From Lutjanus erythropterus (Eukaryota > Chordata > Actinopteri > Lutjaniformes > Lutjanidae): DNA of 64,000 bases. Numbering within the stretch: the first letter of the stretch is position 1; each line of letters opens with the position of its first letter. The position numbers were made by a program, and so were the translations under genes. Positions 36,640 through 48,036 of this stretch are shown in pieces. Under the pieces are notes generated by a model. It saw nothing but the letters and a program-made list of their open reading frames with translations, was not told the origin of the DNA and searched no databases. The stretch lies in assembly GCA_020091685.1 (NCBI GenBank), contig CM034606.1:33871874-33935873 (forward strand). The letters run 5' to 3'.

Positions 36640-38057
36640 AATCAAAATTCTTTATTTTTTTTATTTTTTTTACAATTTTTGCAACTGTAGCATTTTATCT
36701 GTCTTATTAATGTGTGTTTGCATGAGTGTGAGGATGTGACTCACCTTTCCCAAAGGTTTACACTCCTACAGGAGTTGGTGCAGCAACCAGCAGAGATCAG
36801 AGCTGCAAAAGAAATCAGAAGAAATAATTAATAATCAAATCAATGGCAGTTATTGTCAAACATGTGGCGTGTTTATTTGTGTGTGATTCTCAAACACTGG
36901 CTGGCGGCTTCATCATCTATGCCAGTTTGCTGCTAGTTATTCCAAACACACAGTCAGTGAAAGGTGTACCTCCTCACTCTGAACTGTTTCACGTACTGTA
37001 AGACAGACTCTTTTCTCTTTCTGTCAATCCACTTTGATTCCTGTCATGGATGGGCAGCCACTGGCCGCGCTTCCTGTTACCCATCATCCTCTCCTCTCCT
37101 TTCTTTTTGTGACAGTTACCACATACATGTCAGTCTGCCTGAATCTGCTCTGGCTGCAAAACATCTTTTTAAAATTCTTATGCTTTCAGGTAAGAAAGGA
37201 GTTTCGTTTTCAGTCACAGAATCTGAGAGGCTCCTCCATGCAACACCATTATAAAAATGAACTGTCAAAGACTAAATGTATCCAGCACGTTGACAAGGAA
37301 AAGCGGATGCATTGTTTTCTCTGCTTTCTCCAGTTGTGACCCTTTCTGTATCTCAGCAGCACGCTTGCAGCTGAATGATGTGGCAGTTTGTAGGAACAAA
37401 TATTGTCACTGTCTACCAAACACATAATTACACTGATTAGAGGAAAAAGAAGCCGTAATCCAAATTGATAGTGAATTCCGCTCCGTCTCAATGCCAGAAG
37501 CTCTTTTGTCGTAGCAACAGAGGCAGAGTGTCTGAGACAAGGATGTCAGCTTGGGAAGACAATATCTCAGTATCTGTCAAACAAACATTTCTATGTGCTG
37601 ACGATGATCGGATTTTTCCAAATTGGACGAAACTGTGATATTAATGCTCATTTCTCAGTAGGGGTCCTTCTCTTTTTCAGTGATATATACTCGGGCCCGC
37701 ATTGCCACATTTTTCTTTTGCACTATGTCTTGTTTACAGATTATTGGCTTCAGTTGGTTGAGTTAGCTGGTGGCTGCAGCTTTCAGAGGATGTTGGCAGT
37801 TGGCTCTTAAGAAAAGCACAGGCACTGCTGAGGGAAACACTGCTGTGACTGCCGACTGCGAGATGAAGAGTTTTTCCTGAATTACTGAGACTCGAGTATT
37901 TTTAACATCATAGAGGAGCAAACTTGATGATGAGTTGGATTTTGGAAACTAAACAGATTAAGTCTTTATAAAGTCAAACTCTGGTGTCACAACTTAAACA
38001 AGAAAAGAGAAAGGCAGGGTTGGGGAATTTTCCTTCTCTCAGACTTAAGTTCATAAG
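36640..38057. other. non-coding stretch, nothing recognised
   Basis: Open frames of up to 101 codons (37034-37339) show no homology I know, and their codon content looks random. No bounded repeat seen. Confidence 0.5.
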
Positions 38058-38189
38058 TAGGGGTGGATGGTATGGATTTGCCCCACCGTATGAATTTTGA
38101 CTGTACCACGCTGACCAGTATAGAGGCCTGCCTTAGCTTAACTCGCTGCAACTTGACTTAGCTGTAGTCCATCAGCTTATCTCGCTCCA

Positions 38190-38191
<2 letters not shown>

Positions 38192-38258
<67 letters not shown>
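38192..38258 (+). repeat. (TG)n microsatellite
   Basis: About 67 bp of uninterrupted TG. Confidence 0.95.
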
Positions 38259-38261
<3 letters not shown>

Positions 38262-38982
38262 GAGAGCATGGGAAAGGCTGCAGTTCAATAATAACTAGAC
38301 ATGCAACAATCGCGATTTTCTTGGCTGATTCTGATTTTTTTATTGGTCTTACCCACTGATTGCAATTTTGTCCAATTCCAGTCTTTCAAAGAACTATAAC
38401 CGACAGAATACTCAAACATTTTGTACCAAAGAGGCACACAATCTTGCAAGATCTTGTAAGAAACACGTGATCTCCAGTGGAAGCAGATGTAAATGAACTG
38501 CAGACAGACGTGGTGTAACTGTTTGCTGTAGGAAACCTTTGCAGTGAGAAAAACAGAAGCAGAAGTCTGAATGAAAAAATGTTTGAGGATACGCATCAAC
38601 ACAGGTTGTTTATTCTTCAGCCAGAACAGGAGGTGAGATTTTAACCGTCAGTCTGTGAACAGCAGTCTGCTGCTGGCTAACATTAGCATGAAGAGCTAGA
38701 AAGTTTACCGCTGTTCAGCGACACAGTCAGCTGTTCAGCTGCTCTGTCTCCTTGTAGACTGTCTGTCTCATCTTTATCCTGTTTTTGGACTCTATCGCTA
38801 AGGCCCGCTTCACACAAGCATGTGTCTGAGTGTGTGTGGCTGTGACGTACAATAATCCACAAATCATTTCAGATGACAGGTCTAACAAGGGGTGGTAATA
38901 CTTATACGTGAGGAAAGGTTTTGTATTTTTTCTTTTATTTCAGTTTTGTACATTAAAATACCTCTGTACTGTGTAAAATACA

Positions 38983-40468
38983 TAGGGCTGTAGTCAATCA
39001 AAAAAATCTTGGTCGACTGAAATTTTGCCTACTTCAACCAATCAGTTGGTCGATGAGAAAAATCTGCACGTTATCTCTAGATGAACTACATCAGCCGCAG
39101 CGCACTGAGTGCATCATATCAGGTAGTATAAATGAGTGCTAATAAAATTTACAGTCTTGCCAAACACATTAATTTCTTCACCAGCGACAATGTTCAAATC
39201 CAACCTACTACTGTTGTTATTTAGCTGTTTCAGATGAGGCTTAAAATTCATATAGTTTCTCTTGACTGTCCTTAAATATTACAACATTAGTCCAACATTT
39301 CTCTGCCTGTGAGAAGAGCTACATTAGCAACATGCTAGCGCAAAATTCAACAGCTTAACCTACAAAATAACCACTGAAACAACATAAAACATGGCACAAT
39401 TTACAGCTCTCGAATTTTAACCGAGAGACCTGGTTTACATCCATCACTGAGCTTGAACGGTTACTGGCCAGCCCTTGTTAATAAAGCAGTCTGACAGAGT
39501 AAAATCCACCCACATATTGTCATCAAATAAACTTTTTATCCAGTCAGCTCTTCTGCCCTCTGTGGCTGGGGGGGCCGATGTAACAATTTGTACTGGTTCT
39601 TCTTGCTGACATGGAGTCAATTTGTTTGGAGCCAAGAAAATGTTCAGTAAATAGCCTGTCACTCAGGAATAAAATACATCTGGTCTGCATACAGATTGTC
39701 CTACCCTCAACAATAATTGATTAAATAGTGCTTCTCTTCTTAGTAAAGGAACACCAGTGACTGACCAGCCAATGAGAATTTGGTCAAAGAGCATAGAGAC
39801 AGAGCGCAACGCATCGTACTCTGACCACCACGCCCACCGGGGGAGAAAAAATCAGCACCACAACATGAAACCAAGTGCTTAAAAGCTCACAAAGTGACTG
39901 TAGCTCGCTAAAAACATTAGACTTCAGCACGTCACTGGATTATTTTAGCACCCTGTGTGTACCAGAGAGGAAAAATTAAACTGACAAACTCAACTCTGTG
40001 AGAAGTGAGTGGCCAGAGGCAAAACATGAACAACCATTTGATTGCATCACCAGGTAAGATTATAATTAACCGAACAAAGATCAAAACCAGGCCTTTCATA
40101 GCCGCGTTATCTTTAATTTCTAGTTTGTCTGGTCAAATTAGCAACTGTAATTTAGGCATAATGTCACTGAGTGTCAGGATCCCACAGTCTGTCTCCACTT
40201 TTGTCTTCCTAAGGACTCACTTTTTTGGTTCAGTAGCTTATAAAAATGTATTTCTGTGTTCTCTAATTTATTGATAGTGCATCTCAGCATGTAGCAGCTT
40301 TTAGACATCTTTCTGTTGTTTGCTAGCAGACAGAAAGTGATTAGAGGTGCAGTCACACAGTACAAGTCAGCAGAGAGCCACACCCCTAAGGTGTGGGTGG
40401 GGCTTAAATGCACTCTGTCACTATATCAACCAATCAACTGACCAACCGACCACAAGGTTTCAGCCCTT
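38983..40468. mobile_element. nested hAT-like element, GGTCGACT-type ends
   Basis: Left TAGGGCTGTAGTCAATCAAA followed by CTTGGTCGACTG. The right end on the opposite strand reads AAGGGCTGAAACCTTGTGGT then CGGTTGGTCAGTTGATTGGT. Subterminal GGTCGA/GGTCGG words are shared. About 1.5 kb, lying inside 38058-40648. No readable transposase. Flanking bases give no clean 8-bp duplication. Confidence 0.55.
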
Positions 40469-40648
40469 GAAATATGTAGTAATAATACAGTAATAGCTGC
40501 TGTTCAGTTGCTATACCGGTACTTGACCCCTACAGAAGCATCTATATTAAATATTCAAGAAAAACTAATAAACAATGATACATACCGTTATGGTCCATGC
40601 TTCAAATTTTACCATTATTTAAATTTTATGCCATACCGCCCAGCCCTA

Positions 40649-41261
40649 TTGTAGAACCTCTAACTATGTTTAATGCCATTAAGGGGACTTACAACAATGA
40701 TTTACACTCTTTTCTTCAATTTTTAACATCAGTATAATATCCCTAAAGTAACTTATATTTTGTTGTCACCACCATAGCATTTTTATTTGTTGTTTGTTAC
40801 TATATTCTCCTTGGTCCTAGTTTCAATCACAGCCGTACAGTGAGTTAATCATATTTTTTCTCATGTGATTTCAGAATAATATGTGCTGTCAATCTGGACT
40901 TGCTGATGAGAAGTTCTCCAGATAACAGGGAGGATATGTCACAGCTGTTATTGCGCTAGTCAGAGCTAAACAGTGTAGGTGGAATATTCATATTCAACAC
41001 CCCCACATCAGAATGACCAAGCCCAGCGTGTCAGTGTGTGCCGATGCTGAGGGGAGATTCTGTTTAGACTGCAGTGAGCACACGCTGCTGCGGCATAACC
41101 AGACGTTTCCGCCAGTTTACCACAGTGAAGCTGGAGGCCTGCTGTACATGTTGTACAACTCCAAGTGAGCATGTGGCAGAGCAGCTGTGGAGAGGAAGCC
41201 AAGCTGACCACTGACTGTGGTCATTTATCAACCCTCAAGCACAGCTTAACCAGTCAGTGCA
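40649..41261. other. non-coding stretch, nothing recognised
   Basis: No coding homology or bounded repeat seen. Confidence 0.5.
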
Positions 41262-41283
41262 TGTGTGTGTGCATGTGTGTGTG

Positions 41284-41319
<36 letters not shown>
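41262..41319 (+). repeat. (TG)n microsatellite
   Basis: About 58 bp of TG with CA/GC interruptions; the Cys/Val frame over it is spurious. Confidence 0.95.
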
Positions 41320-41321
<2 letters not shown>

Positions 41322-41487
41322 GGTGATGAATATTCTAATTAAAGAGGAAACAATGGCAGATCTTTGGAGCGACCTGTGTTATTCCATCTCTCTGTTTCTT
41401 CCCCAAACATGCATCCTTCCTGCCCTCGTTCTCATGTTGACCTGCTTACGCCTCTGGTTGTGTCTCAGTGGTCCAGGCTGTCAGACA

Positions 41488-41496
41488 CACACGCAT

Positions 41497-41533
<37 letters not shown>
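41488..41533 (+). repeat. (CA)n microsatellite
   Basis: About 45 bp of CA with GC and TA interruptions. Confidence 0.95.
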
Positions 41534-41536
<3 letters not shown>

Positions 41537-41798
41537 GGACAGGCCTCTGGGCTGGTTCACAGCTGTGTGCTCTGCTTCGCTTCAATGCACTTCACTGTGT
41601 GTCAGAAAGAGTGACGGACGGAAGGAAGGAAGGGATGGAGGAAGAGAAGAGTGTGTCAGGAAGTGAATGAGAGGATAGTGTGTATATAGTGTGTATGTGC
41701 ACATATACATGTGTTAGCTTCCCAGCCCTTTGCTCTGCAATTTCTGTTATTTTTCTTGTTTTATTGAGCAAAGACAAATTAAGGGCCCACCCAACATA

Positions 41799-41885
41799 TG
41801 AGTTGACCAATATTATCGGCCTGATATTGGCCTATCACAGCTAAATGGGTGAATATCAGTATTGGCATATATACATTGTCTGATA
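41799..41885 (+). repeat. hAT-like repeat end (TATCGGCC type)
   Basis: GAGTTGACCAATATTATCGG followed by CCTGATATTGGCCTATCA resembles the start of a teleost element I recall as GAGTTGACCGATATATCGGCC. I could not define the other end, although similar AATATCAGTATC words occur near 43113. Confidence 0.4.
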
Positions 41886-43340
41886 CGCAACTATATGGAA
41901 ACTTCTTTTAACAGAACATAACACAGATTGTCTGTTTCCTGGCTTTTTAGGCAGCATTTCATGTATATTTGATTATTTTTCATTTTGCTCTATTGTGTTT
42001 TTATTTCCTTGTTATTTATAATTATCAGAAATACCAGTGAAAGTTTAGTGTTTCAGTGCTCTGATATCATTTCAGACGATAATGCTGTTTGTTGCTGTTG
42101 TTACATCTTTGTTACGTGTTAACCACTTTCGCAAAAAAAAAAAACTTCACGTATACATCCACTGATTCAAGGATTAAAGATGAAAATCAAAATGAAATAG
42201 GTTAAATATAAAACAATAAGTAAGTTCACTCTTCCAAAAATGAACTACTTCACATTTATTTTAACCTAAATATAAATAGATGTCTCTCTCTCTGCTGCAA
42301 TCACACTTTTTTTTTAGCAGCTGATGATGTGAGCGCCCTTATCTCTCTCAGGAATGAACAACATTCACGTTCATTAACTGCAAACTGAGCTGTTCAGTTC
42401 ATCATTCACCAAAAATATGAGAATCTTCAATGAACGCCACACTGTTAGCGTGTTCATGCACAACACTGCATATACACACAGGAAATAATTCTATAGTGCA
42501 TTCTTTGAATTTGTGTCAGGTTGAATTGTCTTGATAATATGCTGGACATCTTCAAATTGAAAGTTCAACTTCTGGGAAACATTGTCCATCAACTTTGGTC
42601 AATGTGAACACAGTCCTCCTTCCCTCGTCCTATTAGAGTCCTGCATGCTACGTCCTGTCAGCAACATCTTGATCCAAGATGCTACGGAGCAGGTCTCTCT
42701 GTGCAAGCAAACCAGTCTCTGATTGCTCGTTGTTTAGCCAGAGTCGCATTTTGCTGCAGCATGGCTCTTATCCGCTCTCTTCCTCTCCTCCTGGGGAGGT
42801 CACCCACAGCGGTGCATCCAGCTGATCTGACTGCTTGTTCAAAAGATGTCGACAGCATTTGTCAGTCCGTCCAGGGTCCGCTGCTCTTTAATCCAAACCT
42901 CACGCTTTCTTTTTCCAGTGCCTACCAGACTTTTTTTTCATAGGTGATGCGTATTTCAGCAATAAAGCTGAAAAAACAATTGAGGGAGAAAATTAGCTAC
43001 GCTTGAGGGAGCTACTGGCTGCTGTATCTGCATGTGCAGCCATTCCATTTTATATTCAGTATATTATACTCTGTATACAGAATATCTGCTGGAATTTTCT
43101 TTTACTACCTAATATCAGTATCTGCATCAGTCCCATAAAATCTGGCTCTCTCAGGCCCTCAGTCAGGCCCTAGACAGAATAGAACAGAAACTTAGGATCT
43201 CTTTGAGTGAGAGAACTGGCCTCATGTCCACCATCAAAGGGAAGACACACACAATAGGTGGTCGAGGGACAGAGTGGCGGCTTTTCTGAATTTAAACGAA
43301 GTCTTATTTCTGTGATGCACAATTATAACTACCCACGCTG

Positions 43341-43384
<44 letters not shown>

Positions 43385-44231
43385 GGTGAATAAGCTGCAT
43401 ACATTTGAATACATGACACATAATGCAGGCTTGGAGCCGACACCTGGACATTCGTATTTTTTTGTGTACGCTTTTACAAAGGGATTTTAAATAGGTGTGT
43501 GTGCATGTTAGTGTGGTGTGTGATGGTCAGTGTATTAGAATATTGGCTGCATTAATATGCAAAATGTTCCTGTGTTGCAATAATAGGGAAAAAGGGCTTC
43601 AAAGATGAATTGCCAGGGAAGCAGCTGTTGGCCTAGTTAGCAGGCCTGTCCTTAACACAGGACCTCTGATCACACACACACACACACACACACACATGGC
43701 CTCCCATTACACAAGCTCATGCATGCTCACACACATTAACACACAGCCTGTACTTGAACACACCCACACAATCTGCCAGCTTCTGCCAAACTTTGCCAGA
43801 GACCTTTGCTGACTGCCCCAACTGCCCCACGTTGTGCGTGTGTCGTGTGCTTGCATTTGTTCATCCAGGTCTGTGTGTGTGTCTGTGTGCATCACTGATT
43901 TATTTGTACTGTAGCATCCCATAATCCACCAGGCCCTCAGGTCAACACTTAATGACCTTCTTGCCAAATATTCCAAGGCTCTGCCACCTTCCTGACCCAC
44001 TTCGTCATAAAAAAGAGGATCCACTTTTCCATTAATACACAGTAAACCTGCACCAGGCAAGATTTATGTGGAAAAAATATCGCTAGATCGATCAGCCAAC
44101 GTCATGACTGTGTGGCTGTAAAAGAGAAAAGGCTAATTGACATGCAGTAGATTGCCTGATTAATTCTGATGTCAAGCATGGTTACTGGTAGGAAAGCTAT
44201 TCCACCAACAGGACATGATGAATCAAATATA
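41886..44231. other. non-coding stretch with CA microsatellites
   Basis: CA repeats at 43342-43383 and 43673-43696. A 58-codon ATG frame on the minus strand (42682-42858), arginine-rich in its middle, lies next to another open frame that would need a 1-base shift to join. I do not recognise it and do not call a gene. The rest is unassigned. Confidence 0.45.
43342..43383 (+). repeat. (CA)n microsatellite
   Basis: About 40 bp of uninterrupted CA. Confidence 0.95.
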
Positions 44232-44528
44232 CAGTATCTCACAAAAGTGAGTACACCCCTCATATTTCTACAAATATTTAATTATATCTTTTCGACGAAA
44301 TCACATTTTCACCTAGGGGTGTACTCACTTTTGTTGCCAGCAGTTTAGACATTAATGACTGTGTGTTGAGTTATTTTGAGGGGACAGTAAATTTACACTG
44401 TTATACAAGCTGTACACTGACTACTTTACATTGTATCAAAGTGTCATTTCTTCAGTGTTGTCCCATGAAAAGATATAATTAAATATTTGCAGAAATGTGA
44501 GGGGTGTACTCACTTTTGTGAGATACTG
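44232..44528. mobile_element. Tc1-like MITE with long, nearly perfect inverted ends
   Basis: The left arm begins CAGTATCTCACAAAAGTGAG and the right arm ends CTCACTTTTGTGAGATACTG, each preceded or followed by TA. The arms run about 63 bp with only a few mismatches (CATATTTCTACAAATATT against CACATTTCTGCAAATATT). A further GGGTGTACTCACTTTTGT occurs internally at about 44317. Only terminal sequence of the teleost Tc1 family I recognise is left, with no transposase. High arm identity suggests relatively recent activity. Confidence 0.85.
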
Positions 44529-45049
44529 TACATGCAAAATACAAAAGCAAATAACCTCCAGTGAGCTAAATCTTTCTGGACAAAGTAAAATTCTGAATTA
44601 ACAGAGCAGTTCAACAATATGCTTATTTATTCTCTTTTCAGAGAGTGAGATGAGATAATTGACACCACTCTCATGTCAAGTAAAGGGTCAGTGAGCAAGA
44701 GACACCTCTGCCCAAAGTGGAATATATGCACACGACCACCTCTAAAGCCCCTTTTACATAGGACAAAGAAAAACTAAAACAAGATCTGTGCAGCAGTCGG
44801 TATTTATTGGCTCCAGGATCTGCAGTGATGGGAAAATGACACCTGGGTGGACATGCTAATTTTTAACCTTTTTCCTAGCAGAGGCAATGAAGGCTTGTCA
44901 CCTCCATCGGTAATGGCAGCTTTTTTCCCCCTCTCCATACATGTGTGGCTTGGCTTGACTTGGTTTGACTCATCAGCCCAGCACAGCAGAGTTTGCACCC
45001 ATTTGAAGCTGTGTATTTAACTGATATGCAGGCCTGTATCCTTTTGTTA
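44529..45049. other. non-coding stretch, nothing recognised
   Basis: No coding homology or bounded repeat seen. Confidence 0.5.
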
Positions 45050-45295
45050 TCCGAAAAGATTTATTATGAAAGCAAAATCAGGAAATGTTGAGTTTTCATC
45101 AGCAGTAACTTAACACGACTCCTATCCAGCCAATAGTGAACATGAAACAGTAAAATAAAGCAGAGACCTGAAAGTACAAACAGGAATGCAAAAGAAAAAC
45201 TAAACTTAAAACCACAGAAATTCAGTTAGGAGCTACAAAAGTACTGAGAGCTGAACACAGAGACTTCAGAAACGCACATCAGAAAACAAAAACAA
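45050..45295 (+). repeat. unrecognised dispersed repeat, copy 1 of 2
   Basis: Same order and strand as 63190-63415. Shared landmarks are TCATCAGC followed by GTAACTT, CTCCTATCCAG versus TTCCTATCCAG, GTGAACATGAAACAGTAAAA versus GCGAACATGAACAGTAAAAT, AACTAAACTT followed by AAACCACAGA, TTCAGTTAG, CACAAAAGTGCTG versus TACAAAAGTACTG, and ACAGAGACTT. No coding frame and no obvious ends. I do not know the family. Confidence 0.6.
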
Positions 45296-45359
45296 GGCAA
45301 ATGCATCAATGGCAATGGGTTTTTATGGGGTTAAATCTGCATATGTGCTAATTTTACAG

Positions 45360-45465
45360 TTACATGGTAGAGCTGTAGATTGGAGATGGTTAGCCTAGAT
45401 TAGCATAAAGGCTAAACAGGGACACAGCTAGCTTGGCTCCATCCAAGGTGAAAACAAAAAGCCCT
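45360..45465 (+). repeat. fragment of a common teleost repeat
   Basis: GGTTAGCCTAGATTAGCATA followed by AAGGCTAAACAGGGACACAG and CTAGCTTGGCTCCATCCAAG resembles a widespread fish repeat containing TTAGCATAAAGACTGGAAGC and TAGCCTGGCTCTGTCCAAAG. Short fragment, recognised from memory. Confidence 0.45.
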
Positions 45466-46892
45466 TTTTTGTCACTCTGCCTTTTGAGTCTGTGTTCTGC
45501 ATTTGGATTCTCCTAGTGGATTGCAACATCATGCAACACTGCCACAACGAAGGCTTGTCTCTACACTGTCTTTAGTTTTGCACTGAACTGAACAATACTC
45601 CTATAATTCTGTCACAGTATGTAATTTTAGACAGCATGCTGGCATTGCATTGTTGCAACATGGACATTTTCTCTCATAACACAGTAGTCACTGGTGCACT
45701 GCTGCTATCTGTGCCATTAGCTAGTTAGCTCAGTTAGCAGTCCTACTACAAAGTCTCCTTGCAAATTGTTCCAGCACATTCAGTCATTACCCTTTTTCCC
45801 ATTAACATTTAACAGGCAGCTTGCTTTGTGTCACAAAAATATGCATTTAAATAATTAGATTAAAATCAAAAACATGCAAAACTAGTTGGCTGTTGTCTTG
45901 AACTATGACGAGAAAAATCTTTCCTAAAGTAGCGAACATGCATTATGTCATGCACATTGATTTGGCTCTGTCACTACCTCTGCTGGTGGATCAGTGCAAC
46001 AAAAATGCATTGAGGGAGAATAGCAGTGCAGCACCCTCTGGATATGTTTGACTCTTCATGACCACTGCCTCAAATCCTGTTCATCCTGCCCGTCTTGCCC
46101 TGTGTGTGTCTGTCTGCAGTAGGGCCCTCCCCCCTTTGTTCATTCATTATTATTAGCAGCCTAAATACACACAAATTTACAAAACTGCCTTAGTAATGTC
46201 ACATTGAGAGGCATCATGAGAGAGCGAACGTCATACTCGCAGGTCAAATTGGTTCAAACCAAACATCGCTGCTAAATGAACCTTCACACAAAGTTGCTGA
46301 CATGTGCATAATGGTTCATTTTATGCTGGAGTTTGAGAAAATGTATTGTAGCAAATGCTGGAGTCCACAGAGGCTCCTCTCTCTTTCCTGCTCCTGACAA
46401 ACTATCTCCTATCTCGATTTTCCCTTCATGTGGTAAGTACTACAAATAGGCTCCTTTGGATTGAGTTACACAGACATAAAGTACCAAACCATAAACTACT
46501 GTATACCACACACACACACACGCACAAAGAGAGCAGGAAAGAGTATCATCACTAGGGCATACACCCACATACTGCATTCACTAACTCTGTCTCTTGTGCA
46601 TTGATTGATGCTACTATCAAATTAATTGTCCCGTGGTAATGTTCCCTTCAATTAACAACAAAGCAACGGTGTCTCTGCAGGGTATTCATAATACATATGC
46701 ATAAAAGCACCGCACAGTAGGCTAAATAGAGCTGAATAGTAAGCAACACCCAGGTGTAAAATAAGTCTATATTAGGAAGTGCCCAAAAGCAAATACACCT
46801 AACCATCTATGAGGATGTATTTAAGGATCATGTTATCGATGGTACTGACTACATCTTAGCTTTGTTGCTTTGCAGCACACTTGTTGTGGCAA
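45466..46892. other. non-coding stretch, nothing recognised
   Basis: A short CA run at about 46507-46522 and no coding homology. Frames of up to 66 codons look incidental. Confidence 0.5.
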
Positions 46893-47425
46893 TCACACTG
46901 TGATAGCAGCAGAAAATACTTTTTTCTGGGAGTTTTCTTCCATTTTCCTGGACTTATCCAGGCTCAGGTCATGGTGGCAGCAGCTAAGTAGGGTATTCCC
47001 AGAGATGTAATCCCCCCAGTGGGTTCTAAGTCTGAAGACCCAAGGGTCTCTGCCCAGACGTGCCCAGAAAACCTCCAAAGGGAGATATCCAGGAGGCATC
47101 CAAGTCAGATGCTACACCGAGCTCCCCAGATGTCCAAGCTCCTCACTCTATCTCTAAGGCTGAGCCCAGCCACCCTATAAAGTAGACTTACTGCAGCTAC
47201 TGGTATCCACAACCTCGTTCTTGCGGTCACTAAGCTCCTGACCATAGGTGAGGGTTGGAACATAGATCAGGCAATAAACAGTCTGGCGCAACACCTGTAT
47301 TACTGATGACGCTGCATCAATCCACCTGTCAATCTTTTTACCGTCTTTTTACCATCACTTGTGAACAAGAACCTGAGATTCTTAAAGGCCTTTGCTTAAG
47401 GCAGCAACTCACTTCCCAAACCACG
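46893..47425 (-). pseudogene. LINE (RTE/Rex-like) C-terminal fragment
   Basis: Read on the minus strand. The segment starting at about 47099 encodes MPPGYLPLEVFWARLGRDPW, then RLRTHWGDYIS, matching the MPPGRLPGEVFRA and RPRTRWRDYVS blocks near the C-terminus of a very common teleost non-LTR retrotransposon. Upstream on the minus strand (47100-47425) the DNA follows the same element: AGATAGAGTGAGGAGCTTGG, CTCACCTATGGTCAGGAGCT (the family's LTYGHE-like block), and ACCGCAAGAACGAGGTTGTG. Stops and frameshifts break the frame and the catalytic part is absent. I recognise the family but am unsure of its clade name. Confidence 0.75.
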
Positions 47426-47521
47426 TCTCTTTCGTGGAGCAGTTTTTACTCCAGCAGTGGTTACATGCTGCTAATTTTGCTGGTTGCTGCTGAGGGGCAG
47501 TTACTTTACATCAGTCAGCCA

Positions 47522-47830
47522 TAAAGTGTGTAGATCAGCTCAGATTGCAATAATAGTTACTGACAGGCTGTTGTGTTTGCTGCCAATTAAATTAAATAAA
47601 ATGTCTCTGTTTATGTAACGTCACTACAGTGTCTTCTTGTACTCTTCACAGCAGAGCTGGTTTGTTAAAAGCTAAGCAGTCATTCATCTAGAGAAAAACA
47701 TCTAATCACATTTGTTACTTCCATTCATGGCTTCCAGCTCCAAAATGTATCTGGAAGACCTCCAGTTTCTGGCTGTTTTAATCATCTTTAGCCTGACTTG
47801 TGCAGCTCACTAACTAGCCCACTTTCACAA
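47522..47830 (+). repeat. dispersed repeat, copy 2 of 2
   Basis: Counterpart of 880-1215 on the same strand; the shared order begins AAGTGTGTAGATCAGCTCAG and includes GGCTGTTGTGTTTGCT, GTCTCTGTTTATG, GCAGAGCTGG and CTGGAAGACCTCCAGTTTCT. Confidence 0.5.
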
Positions 47831-47939
47831 CAAACTCGTCTAGACGTCCGTCACCCAGGTTACCCACAAGCCAACCTTCCTGTGAGAGAAAGGCTCATCC
47901 AGTAACACAGGTAACAAGTAACACTACTTGAGAATCTAC

Positions 47940-48036
47940 AGTGTTATTTTAGAGAAAATGTCTATATCGAGATATGTATCGTGAAATAGCCTAAACTATC
48001 GAGATATGATTTGTAAGCCATGTCACACAGCCCTAA
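47940..48036. repeat. hAT-like MITE end
   Basis: AGATATGTATCGTGAAATAG, then CTATCGAGATATGATTT, ending CACACAGCCCTA, matches the right end of teleost TAGGGCTG MITEs. No left end was found. Confidence 0.5.

Larger units (their letters stand above)
38058..40648. mobile_element. hAT-like element with TAGGG...CCCTA ends, carrying a nested element
   Basis: Left end TAGGGGTGGATGGTATGGAT and, on the opposite strand, right end TAGGGCTGGGCGGTATGGCA are inverted ends of the teleost TAGGGCTGGGCGGTAT group. The 2.6-kb interior includes a long GT microsatellite (38192-38258) and what looks like another TAGGGCTG element (38983-40468). No transposase motif is readable. I could not find a matching 8-bp flanking duplication, so the copy is old or the pairing of the two ends is a coincidence of two separate copies. 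Confidence 0.5.

Noticed and set aside
41257..41670. 137-codon frame on the plus strand
   Set aside because: Begins and ends in TG/CA microsatellite; the middle has no known similarity.
42682..42943. Arginine-rich 58-codon minus-strand frame that could join an upstream open frame by a 1-base shift
   Set aside because: Joining requires a frameshift, the plus strand is also open here, and I recognise no family. Could be a decayed transposon exon but not supportable.
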